Below, one piece after another: positions 39,660 through 46,305 of a stretch of 64,000 nucleotides of DNA. The notes below the pieces were generated by a model. The model made no database searches. It had not been told where the DNA came from and saw only the letters and a program-made list of their open reading frames with translations. This DNA comes from an uncultured Eubacteriales bacterium (GTDB lineage Bacteria > Bacillota > Clostridia > Christensenellales > Aristaeellaceae). Each line of letters starts with the position of its first letter. Positions within the stretch are counted from its first letter, which is position 1. The position numbers and the translations under genes were made by a program. The stretch lies in assembly GCA_902793605.1 (NCBI GenBank), contig CADBEB010000011.1:31358-95357 (forward strand). Direction: 5' to 3'.

Positions 39660-40480
39660 ACGCTGTCTGCGTAGACGATGAAGCTCAGGTCCTGAAGCAT
39701 ATCGTTTCCTCCTGCCGGATGATCCATCTCCTGGATAATGTCCGCGGTTTCACCAATACTGCGGAGGCACTGAACTGGATCGCGGAACACCCTGTAGATC
39801 TTGCGCTGCTGGATATTGATATGCCTGGTATGTCCGGGCTGCAGCTGGCTGAAAAAATCCGGGATATCAGTTCTCATACTTCCATTATTTTCATTACCGC
39901 TTTCAGTGAGTATGCGCTGGATGCCTTTGATGTACACCCTTCCGGATACTTGCTCAAACCTTTTGACCAACAAAAGCTGGTCAAAGAGGTGGAATGGGCT
40001 CTCTCCATCCAAACATCCAAAGAGACATCTCACATCATTGTGAAAACCTTCGGCCACTTTGAAATTATGGTGAATGGAAAAACGCTGAATTTCCGGCGTT
40101 CCAAGTCCAAAGAGCTTCTGGCATATCTGGTGGATCGGCGTGGCTCAGGTATCTCCCGACAGGATGCTTTTTCAGCATTGTGGGAAAACCGTCCCTATGA
40201 CATTCGCATGCAGAAACAGATGGATGTCGTGATCCGGTCATTGCGGGATACGCTTCAACAATATGGAATCGGTCACCTCTTTGAACTGAAAAACCGCAAT
40301 CTTCGTATCCTTCCGGAGCTGATCGACTGTGATTTTTATCACTTTCTGGATGGAGAAACGGAATCCATTCATTCCTTCTTCGGAGAATACATGTCCCAAT
40401 ACACATGGGCATCCAATACGGAGGCATGGCTTGCATCTGCCCAGAGTAAAAACACAGTGGACAGAGAAGCACATTCATGA
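39656..40480 (+). CDS. Response regulator with receiver and SARP-like winged-helix/BTAD output domains
   Basis: A 274-residue regulator. The receiver domain (1-118) has Asp7/Asp8, the phosphoacceptor Asp53 (LLDIDMPGMS), Thr81 and Lys101. The output part begins KTFGHFEIMVNGKTLNFRRS, a pattern of SARP/OmpR-like winged helices, and continues into a BTAD-like helical stretch (MQKQMDVVIRSLRDTLQQYG). The ATG at 39656 follows AAAGGAGAACCC and overlaps the kinase stop. A transcription factor for nearby genes is likely; the adhesin and nucleotidase promoters, with their shared direct TTGG repeats, are candidate targets by inference. Confidence 0.88.
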   Translation: MNAVCVDDEAQVLKHIVSSCRMIHLLDNVRGFTNTAEALNWIAEHPVDLALLDIDMPGMSGLQLAEKIRDISSHTSIIFITAFSEYALDAFDVHPSGYLLKPFDQQKLVKEVEWALSIQTSKETSHIIVKTFGHFEIMVNGKTLNFRRSKSKELLAYLVDRRGSGISRQDAFSALWENRPYDIRMQKQMDVVIRSLRDTLQQYGIGHLFELKNRNLRILPELIDCDFYHFLDGETESIHSFFGEYMSQYTWASNTEAWLASAQSKNTVDREAHS

Positions 40481-40499
40481 GGAGAAATACGCCTTAGTG

Positions 40500-40646
40500 A
40501 TGAACAACGCCCCCTGGCAAATGAAAACCATGCGACTTGTTGAACAGAAAGCGATGCCTGATTGCGACGACGATTACAGAGCAGTGAAAGAACTCCTGTC
40601 AGCGGGGGATCAGATGATCAGCTGGGAGAGAGGCGTCTTATCGTGA
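40500..40646 (+). CDS. Doubtful small ORF (48 residues)
   Basis: An ATG at 40500 opens a short frame (MNNAPWQMKTMRLVEQKAMP at the start, SWERGVLS at the end), 19 bases after the response regulator. GAGGAG lies about 16 bases upstream, which is too far for a standard site. No family is recognised. It may be part of the operon or a non-coding tail. Confidence 0.25.
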   Translation: MNNAPWQMKTMRLVEQKAMPDCDDDYRAVKELLSAGDQMISWERGVLS

Positions 40647-40648
40647 CA

Positions 40649-40831
40649 TTATTTGTCTTTGCGACAAAAGATAGGTTTTATACCCCCGGATACGTCTTCC
40701 AGCTGATCAATCGTGAGTTCGATGCCACATTCCTTTGCCAGGGCACTGAGCTCTTCCGGAGACTGGGCAGCTTCGACCTTCTTCTTCTGCTCGGCGGTAA
40801 GGGTGGAAAGGATATTCTCGGGAATGTTCAT
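40649..40831 (-). CDS. Nif11-like leader peptide (double-glycine precursor)
   Basis: A 60-residue peptide with AAGGAGG before the ATG at 40831; a longer frame upstream lacks a site. The sequence SPEELSALAKECGIELTIDQ followed by LEDVSGG is the signature of Nif11-like/TIGR03798-type leaders, which guide modification and are cut after GG by a C39 peptidase transporter. The predicted core IKPIFCRKDK has only ten residues and one cysteine. No modifying enzyme, C39 transporter or immunity gene is in the window. It may be an orphan substrate of a remote system, a signal peptide, or a decayed remnant. Confidence 0.8.
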   Translation of the reverse strand: MNIPENILSTLTAEQKKKVEAAQSPEELSALAKECGIELTIDQLEDVSGGIKPIFCRKDK

Positions 40832-40876
40832 GTGGTAACCTCCTTGAATCAGTATAGTCACATATTTATACGCATA

Positions 40877-41602
40877 TTATAAACCGGTTGGAATCACTTT
40901 CACAACTTTTTTCTGGTATTTTGGCTGGATCCTCTCCCTGATCATTTTTTCGATCTTTTTCGTGTCCTTCATGATCTGGGTGTAGGATACGTTCCACTCA
41001 TGCTGCACGTCGGTCAGGGTCATCCGGCCGGCTCCGTCGGCTGCCCGCTGCAGCATCGCCTCATATACAGCCCGCAGTCTGCCGGTGAGGCTGTCGGCGA
41101 TCTCTCGCAGTGCGCAGATATCATCCGGCAGATCCGCGCCGAAGGGGTCCGTGTCGTACCGGATGAATTCATCCCCGAATTCGTCCACGGGCTCTCCCTC
41201 GTTGTTCATGATCCCACCGAGATTCTGGTTATAGCGCTCCGGCTCGATCTGCTCCAAGTGATAAAGGATATCGTCCGCGGAGGGGCGATAGCCGTGATCC
41301 TGTTCGAAGTCCCGGATAAACTTCTGCTTTTCCTTTTCCCGCCAGGCTTTTTGCTCCTTGCTGTACGGCATCCGGGAGTTCTCGATGTTCCTGTGGACCT
41401 GACTGTCTTCAAGCCGGTAGTATTCCCGGAGAAAGAAATCCATGTCCGTGATGGGTTCCCCGGTCAGGGGATCCTTGTCTCCGATCCGAATGGTGCAGGT
41501 GGACGGCGTGACGCCGTCGTCCGCGACGAACTGGTAGACGATCCTGTTTCTGTCTTTGCCGTTGGTGAATCTTGTTTCGTTGCAGGGGATTCCGTTTTTC
41601 AT
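40877..41602 (-). CDS. Sigma-70 region 4-like/HTH protein of an accessory element
   Basis: A 241-residue protein. The start at 41602 (MKNGIPCNETRFTNGKDRNR) follows AGAAGGA; the longer frame has no site. The N-terminal part resembles no known catalytic domain. The C-terminal 75 residues, with LTGRLRAVYEAMLQRA, MTLTDVQHEWNVSYTQIMKD and KKIEKMIRERI, form a helix-turn-helix like sigma region 4 of phage and element regulators. It is probably a transcription or replication control protein of a mobile element. Its 3' 54 bases are duplicated at 11385-11438. Function beyond DNA binding is not assigned. Confidence 0.6.
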   Translation of the reverse strand: MKNGIPCNETRFTNGKDRNRIVYQFVADDGVTPSTCTIRIGDKDPLTGEPITDMDFFLREYYRLEDSQVHRNIENSRMPYSKEQKAWREKEKQKFIRDFEQDHGYRPSADDILYHLEQIEPERYNQNLGGIMNNEGEPVDEFGDEFIRYDTDPFGADLPDDICALREIADSLTGRLRAVYEAMLQRAADGAGRMTLTDVQHEWNVSYTQIMKDTKKIEKMIRERIQPKYQKKVVKVIPTGL

Positions 41603-41970
41603 GGCGTCCTTCTTTCCCGCCGAAGGGTGCCGGGAAGGCAATGGACGCGATGAAGGGCGCACTGAACAAGCGGTGAACCGAACAGATCAAGGGGGATTCA
41701 TGTTTTCCCGTTGGTCTGTGTCGCGTCCATCGCCCACTCGCGCGCTCTGGGGCGTATGTCGTTATTTGTTATTCCCTTGCGGGAGGATAACCGGCTCCCT
41801 GAACAGTGTCTGTTCGGGTTTGTTTCTGCCCGGCTCATGCCGTGCTTCGAGGCCGGCTTCAGCTCATTTGGGTCAGAACTTCGGAATCCATGGGCGGCTC
41901 TTGTCTTACTTCAAACGGTGACTTCAGCCTGCTTCTCATGGGTCCGGATCATATTCGGCAGGGGAACGGA
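41603..41970. other. Non-coding stretch between accessory genes
   Basis: No convincing gene on either strand. A small hairpin is visible at 41769-41793 (GTTAT TCCC / GGGA .. ATAAC). Open frames here lack ribosome binding sites and recognisable sequence. It probably holds the upstream region of the sigma-like gene and the decayed 3' side of the next gene. Confidence 0.5.
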
Positions 41971-42204
41971 TCAGTGCCCTGCGGGGAATTGTGTTTTTCT
42001 TTTGCTCCGGCGCTTGTAGCTGGAGGTTCCTTCCTTGAGGATGATGTCGTAGTCGTTATTGCATTTTGCGCAGCGCAGCAGGAGATCAGCGTCGGATCTG
42101 CCGGAGTAGAAGCCCAGCAGGGTGCCGCAGTTGCTGCAGCGCATCGGTTCGGTCGGGAGGTGTTTATCTTGCGGGTACTCGGTGCTTTCAGTCGTCTGTG
42201 TCAT
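41971..42204 (-). CDS. Small zinc-ribbon protein (Com-like)
   Basis: A 77-residue protein with CSNCG and CAKC pairs (residues 23-47), a zinc ribbon like those of Mu Com and related phage regulators. The basic tail YKRRSKRKTQFPAGH suggests nucleic-acid binding. AGGAGG lies nine bases before the ATG at 42204. It belongs to the minus-strand accessory block; the regulatory role is inferred. Confidence 0.65.
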   Translation of the reverse strand: MTQTTESTEYPQDKHLPTEPMRCSNCGTLLGFYSGRSDADLLLRCAKCNNDYDIILKEGTSSYKRRSKRKTQFPAGH

Positions 42205-42344
42205 GCTGTCGTGTCCTCCTGTCCATGAAGTCCATCTATGTTCCGGGGTAACCGATCTTTATGGCGGAAGGGGGCATCTTCCACCTGGGGATATCAACCC
42301 GTCCATACCAGCCCGGAATCCAGCAGAACGGGGAAGCAGCGTTT

Positions 42345-42608
42345 TTAAGCCAGTCCTTCACTCAGATAGTAGTCTTCGATCTCCCTGTCGTATTCGGCGA
42401 GATCCAGCAGCCATGCTTCGTCGCCTTCATCTTTTTCCGGTTCCGGCTGTAGGACGGAGATGATATTCCCGTTCCGGATCTTGAAGTCCAGCGTTCCGCA
42501 TTCGGGACATTCGGCGTAGCCCAGGCCCTTGCCGGGCTCATACTCAAACCATTCAATCACAGTCGTTTTCTCTCCGCATTTGGGGCAAAAAACCTTCGGC
42601 TCTTTCAT
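42345..42608 (-). CDS. Small zinc-ribbon protein
   Basis: An 87-residue protein starting MKEPKVFCPKCGEKTTVIEW, with CPKCG and CPECG forming one zinc ribbon and an acidic C-terminus (AEYDREIEDYYLSEG). AAAGGAG before the ATG at 42608 sets the start; the upstream extension in the open frame has no site. Function unknown; genes of this kind are common in clostridial prophage-like elements. Confidence 0.65.
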   Translation of the reverse strand: MKEPKVFCPKCGEKTTVIEWFEYEPGKGLGYAECPECGTLDFKIRNGNIISVLQPEPEKDEGDEAWLLDLAEYDREIEDYYLSEGLA

Positions 42609-42840
42609 TTTTCCAGCTCTCCTTTCGTGGCTCTCCCGAGAGGGTGGGAAGGCCACTATAGCACTTCAAAACCTGTTTGTTAATGGCAAATCTGGTCGGT
42701 GTATCGAATCCTGCGGGCGTTGATTTTCAAGGTCTCAACGAACTTTCAACGGTTCTGACAGACCTGTGGAAATCCTGCGCGACCGCGCCGGCGTTCGATC
42801 CGGGAGGGGCCTGTGAATTGCCTGTGGAAAACAGGAAAAT

Positions 42841-43421
42841 TTACAGGCTTTTGATCACCCGGATGGCGACGCCCTGGATCCGGCATTCACGCAGTGGAAT
42901 GTCCCGGTATTTCGGGTTCTCCGGGTGCAGGAAGATCGTTTTCCCGTATATCCGGTACCGCTTCAGGGTGTTGCCTTCGCCCTCCACATAGGCGACGACG
43001 ATGTCCCCGTTCTGCGCTTCCTCCTGCTTCCGAATCAGTACCAGGTCCCCGTCGTCGATGCCGGCGCCGGTCATGCTGTCGCCCCTGGCATGAAGCAGGA
43101 ACAGTTCGCCCTTGCCGAAAATGCTGACGGGCAGGTTTCTTCCTCCTCCAGGGAGAGGTTCCCGCAGGGGATGTTTCCGATGATGCCGACGGGGACGGTC
43201 TCGTCGTTCTGCTTATTGGTTTCCTCCGTAACGATGGTTTCCCCGTCGTAGTCGATGATCCCGCTGTCCGCCAGCGTGTTCAGCATCCGCTTTACCGTCA
43301 TGTGCGGGATCCCCGTTCCGGCGGATATCTGCCGAAGGGAAGGGGACCGGTGGTTCTCCCGGTAAAAGTCGTTTACAAACGGGATGATCCGGTCCATTTG
43401 TGCGGAATTCCGGTGCTTCAT
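42841..43421 (-). pseudogene. LexA-like SOS repressor with a one-base frameshift
   Basis: The N-terminal frame (ATG at 43421 after AAAGGAGG) has a LexA-type winged helix: SPSLRQISAGTGIPHMTVKR. The hinge IPCGNL fits the self-cleavage site. Near 43136-43138 the frame shifts: one more T in the run would join it to the second frame, FGKGELFLLHARGDSMTG, with the catalytic Ser in GDSM and Lys in NTLKRY. All expected LexA features are present in the two pieces. A GGTAC-N5-GTACC palindrome at 43450-43464 lies downstream of a -10 box (TATACT, 43479-43484) and -35 box (TTGCAA, 43502-43507), fitting autoregulation. The shift is either a true mutation or an assembly error. Confidence 0.75.
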
Positions 43422-43449
43422 AGCGGTCCTCCTTTGGCCTTCAGGAAGT

Positions 43450-43464
43450 GGTACAGTTAGTACC
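43450..43464 (-). promoter_or_regulatory. LexA-type operator and promoter region
   Basis: GGTACAGTTAGTACC is an inverted repeat of GGTAC/GTACC with a five-base spacer, located between the lexA-like promoter (TTGCAA 43507-43502, TATACT 43484-43479 on the minus strand, 17-base spacer) and its start codon. It is a probable autoregulatory operator. Confidence 0.6.
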
Positions 43465-43569
43465 GATCGATCAATAACAGTATAAGCCGGCGTATTTTGC
43501 ATTGCAAGAGAAAAAACAGAGGGTGGAAAGAAACCTTTTCGAAGAAGCGTGGACGCCTTGATAAATCTA

Positions 43570-43578
43570 TGGTATACT
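43570..43578 (+). promoter_or_regulatory. Extended -10 promoter of the WYL regulator gene
   Basis: TGGTATACT at 43570-43578 lies 44 bases before the ATG. No matching -35 at 17 bases. It is divergent from the lexA-like promoter. Confidence 0.5.
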
Positions 43579-43621
43579 ATTCGGGAATCATCTGAAAGGC
43601 AATCTGAAAAGGAATATAGGT

Positions 43622-44602
43622 ATGACTGGCAAGGCAAGAGCGCTGTTCCTGCTCCGATACCTCCGGGATCATACGGATGAAGGCAAGGCAGTCACGGCGA
43701 ACGAGATCATGGAGGCTTTCAAAGAGGCGGGCGAGAAGATCTCCCGCCCGACGCTGCGTGAGGATATCGCATCGCTGCAGGAGGCCGGTTTTGAGATCAT
43801 TGTCCGGGAAGTACCCGGAACCGCGACGTATTACAAGTTTACAGACCGTGAATGGTCCCTGCCGGAACTGCAGATCCTGATCGATGCCGTTTCCTCCGGC
43901 ATGTTCATCTCCCGCAAGCGGAGCGCGGAGATGATTCAGAAGTTGAAGGACATGGCCGGGCCTACGGAGCGAGATCAGCTGATGCCGTCCATCGAGGTGG
44001 AGGACCAGGTCAAGGCGCCGAATGATGATATTCTGTATATCATCCAGGATATCAAGGTCGCGATCCTGAATGATGAAAAGATCACTTTCCGATATTATGA
44101 GTATGATCCGGAACTGAAGCAGGTGCCGAAGCATAACGGATATGTGTATGTGGTCTCGCCCTACGCCATGATCTGGAAGAAGGACCGGTATTACCTGGTC
44201 GGCTGGAGTGAGAAGCATCGGGACGTCGCACATTTCCGCATTGATCGCATCGGGAAACTGTCCCTGACCGGGAAGACGCGGCATCCGGCGCCGGAGGACC
44301 TGCACCTGGGGGACCGGTCCAGCAAGGTCTTCTCCATGTTCGACGGGCCGGAGGAAGTGGTGACGCTCCGGCTGCGGCCACGGCTCATCGGGCAGGTCAT
44401 CGACCAGTTCGGGGAGAAGCTGGAGATTTCGAAGAAAAGGGAGAACCGGATGGATGTGACTGTGACCGTGCATCTGTCGCCGACGTTCTATGCCTGGCTG
44501 TTCCAGTATACGGGGGAAATGACGGTGATCGCGCCGGAACACGTCCGGGAAGCGTATGCGGGGTATCTGCAGGATGCGCTGGATGACGCGCTGGGGGAAT
44601 AA
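43622..44602 (+). CDS. WYL-domain (YafY-type) transcriptional regulator
   Basis: A 326-residue regulator. The N-terminal helix-turn-helix (about 1-75, with TANEIMEAFKEAGEKISRPT and LREDIASLQEAG) is followed by a WYL domain (about 130-215), seen in ISPYAMIWKKDRYYLVGW-type sequence and HFRIDRI, and a C-terminal WCX-like extension ending HVREAYAGYLQDALDDALGE. WYL domains bind ligands such as nucleic acids and regulate phage defence or DNA-damage genes. It is divergent from the lexA-like gene. AAGGA precedes the ATG by nine bases. The target genes are not identified. Confidence 0.88.
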   Translation: MTGKARALFLLRYLRDHTDEGKAVTANEIMEAFKEAGEKISRPTLREDIASLQEAGFEIIVREVPGTATYYKFTDREWSLPELQILIDAVSSGMFISRKRSAEMIQKLKDMAGPTERDQLMPSIEVEDQVKAPNDDILYIIQDIKVAILNDEKITFRYYEYDPELKQVPKHNGYVYVVSPYAMIWKKDRYYLVGWSEKHRDVAHFRIDRIGKLSLTGKTRHPAPEDLHLGDRSSKVFSMFDGPEEVVTLRLRPRLIGQVIDQFGEKLEISKKRENRMDVTVTVHLSPTFYAWLFQYTGEMTVIAPEHVREAYAGYLQDALDDALGE

Positions 44603-44686
44603 GATTGATGATTGGGTTTTCTTGTTGAATATTGTTGAATCTTTGACATTTGATTTATATTTTAATGAAAGTATGGAGGCTTGTTA

Positions 44687-44749
44687 ATGAGAGTCGGAGT
44701 CGTTGATGCAGACCTTTTGGGGAGATCTAAGCATAGATTTCCCAAATGA
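44687..44749 (+). pseudogene. Truncated start of a mobile-element gene
   Basis: GGAGG (44675-44679) and ATG at 44687 start a 20-residue frame MRVGVVDADLLGRSKHRFPK then TGA. The N-terminus is like those of element-borne radical-SAM/B12-binding-type proteins (which typically begin with a similar strand and continue FPNLALMKIS), so this is probably the cut-off 5' end of such a gene. Identification is tentative. Confidence 0.4.
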
Positions 44750-44793
44750 GTCCAGAAAAAAAGTGGGTCAAAAGTTGGTCACGAGGCAAAAAG

Positions 44794-44834
44794 AAAACCC
44801 AGGCGCCTTTGAAAAATAAGGCGACCTGGGTTTT
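44794..44834. terminator. Bidirectional terminator
   Basis: AAAACCCAGGCGCCTT (44794-44809) pairs with AAGGCGACCTGGGTTTT (44818-44834) with one bulged A. A-runs and T-runs flank the stem on both sides, so it can stop transcription in either direction. Confidence 0.85.
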
Positions 44835-44840
44835 GCACAA

Positions 44841-44860
44841 TCATTCCCACTCGATGGTGG
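44841..44860 (-). other. guaA 3'-end-like scar (possible attachment site)
   Basis: On the minus strand these bases read CCACCATCGAGTGGGAATGA, encoding TIEWE and a stop. That is the usual C-terminus of GMP synthase (guaA), but no guaA precedes it. The 3' end of guaA is a known integration site for genomic islands, so this may be an attachment-site scar. Confidence 0.5.
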
Positions 44861-44936
44861 GATTGTTCTTTCTGCTATAAGTGGTGGCGGGACATCCTTT
44901 GCAGATGCTATATCTATACAGATTCTACATATTCTA

Positions 44937-46061
44937 TCACTTTACTGACTTTTCTGTGCCCGTTCTGCGCCCACGGTCCGGCATTGATTGGTGACTGTCT
45001 TGCTGGCTGGAAGGCCGTGATTTATAACAAAGGTGCCTGTACTCGCTTGGTGTGCTTCCCGTATGCTTTCGGAACGTACGAATAAAATGCTCGCTGCTGT
45101 CATATCCGACCTGCAGGGCGATATCCATCACGCTCAGGGTTGTATCCCTCAGAAGCTGCTTTGCGTTTTCCAGGCGGATGCTGGTCAGTAACTGAATAAA
45201 GGTTTGCCCGGTTGAACGCTTGATCAGACGGGAAGCATACTCCGGGGAGTAATGAAAATCCTCTGCCAGTCTGGCGAGCGTCACACCGGCAGCGTTAGCC
45301 TGCAGATAACGGGCTAGGGTTGATGCGATTTCGGAATCTGCCGGCTTGTCCTTCGGCAATTCGCATGAGGACATATATCGCCTGAGAAGCAACACAAAAA
45401 CCCGGGTCACGATGGCGTTGATCAGTACGGTATAATAGGCTTCCTGATCAAAGGTTTCGCCGCATAAATCAATAAAGGCATAATGCAGATCCGGATCGTT
45501 CTGCGCATGAAACAGGAGATAGTCGATGCCCGATTTGCTGTATAAAGTACTCATAAAAAAGTTGGACAGCACGTTGTCACCCTGCAGGATGCTGTAAAAA
45601 TACTGACGGAAGGTAGAGCGACGAATCAATACGTCAATGATGATACTTTCATCGTTCACATCAAGGGAATGGGGTACCTTGGGCTGAATCAGGCATAAGT
45701 CCCCCGCGTGCAGAACGGCCGTGTTTTCTCCTACATGGTGAATACAGTGCCCTTCCAGCACAAAAAACATTTCAAAAAAATTATGATGATGGGGAATGGC
45801 GGGCGTATAGCAGTTGTGCTTGAACACATGGATACCTTCCCGTCGGTCTGCGGAAAAATACCAATCCTCCAGATATTCGGGCGGTATCGTATCCTTCCAT
45901 TCAGGGACCAGTAAGTTTTCCTGATAAACCTTATTCCTGTCAATCTGTTCCAAATATTCATCAAAGCCGGCCCCGGATGCTTTGGCCAACCGATAATTGC
46001 GATAAAAAATCTCACTCTCGTTCAGCTGACGCAAACGGGACAGCACTTGCTGTTCATTCAC
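44937..46061 (-). CDS. AraC-family regulator of the rhamnose cluster
   Basis: A 374-residue regulator with an N-terminal cupin-like sensor domain (about 50-190, with IPHHHNFFEMFFVLEG) and two C-terminal helix-turn-helix motifs (LARLAEDFHYSPEYASRLIK and VMDIALQVGYDSSEHFIRTF). The GTG at 46061 is preferred over the ATG at 46109, since the ATG lies inside the gene's own promoter. The gene is divergent from the transporter-rhamnose operon, as expected for an RhaS/RhaR-type activator; the inducer is inferred to be L-rhamnose or a rhamnoside. The last 20 residues are atypical. Confidence 0.88.
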   Translation of the reverse strand: MNEQQVLSRLRQLNESEIFYRNYRLAKASGAGFDEYLEQIDRNKVYQENLLVPEWKDTIPPEYLEDWYFSADRREGIHVFKHNCYTPAIPHHHNFFEMFFVLEGHCIHHVGENTAVLHAGDLCLIQPKVPHSLDVNDESIIIDVLIRRSTFRQYFYSILQGDNVLSNFFMSTLYSKSGIDYLLFHAQNDPDLHYAFIDLCGETFDQEAYYTVLINAIVTRVFVLLLRRYMSSCELPKDKPADSEIASTLARYLQANAAGVTLARLAEDFHYSPEYASRLIKRSTGQTFIQLLTSIRLENAKQLLRDTTLSVMDIALQVGYDSSEHFIRTFRKHTGSTPSEYRHLCYKSRPSSQQDSHQSMPDRGRRTGTEKSVK

Positions 46062-46096
46062 GGGATACACGGCCCTTCTGCATTTGAATGATTCAT

Positions 46097-46130
46097 AGCA
46101 TATCCGCAAATCGAAATATTGTCAACAATA
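46097..46130 (-). promoter_or_regulatory. Promoter of the AraC-family regulator with overlapping palindrome
   Basis: On the minus strand TTGACA (46125-46120) and TATGCT (46102-46097) are 17 bases apart. A palindrome, TATTGT-CA-ACAATA (46117-46130), covers the -35 box and could be an operator. Confidence 0.75.
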
Positions 46131-46261
46131 CCAATGAATTTTGTTCTGCTATTATGAAAATGGGAGATATAATTCCAGATACGTCATCATACAATGAAAA
46201 ATATCAAAAAAAATCAACATAATAGATTAAATATAATCATGCACACCGTTTTCTGTTTCGT

Positions 46262-46267
46262 TATAAT
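46262..46267 (+). promoter_or_regulatory. -10 box of the rhamnose transporter operon
   Basis: TATAAT at 46262-46267, 38 bases before the ATG of the ATPase gene. The -35 region (46239-46244) does not match consensus, consistent with activation by the divergent AraC-family protein. Confidence 0.6.
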
Positions 46268-46305
46268 GCGTATGAAAGTAAATCGTTGGCAAATGAGGTG
46301 ACCGC

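Noticed and set aside
41000..41653. Plus-strand frame of 217 residues opposite the sigma-like gene
   Set aside because: No ribosome binding site and no family; the minus strand has a site and a helix-turn-helix protein.
42690..42740. tRNA-like T-arm sequence (ATCGAATCCTGCGGGC)
   Set aside because: No matching acceptor or anticodon arm can be folded around it; at most a fragment left by an integrated element.
46062..46109. Longer AraC-regulator N-terminus from the ATG at 46109
   Set aside because: That ATG lies between the -35 and -10 boxes of the gene's own promoter, so it would not be transcribed.
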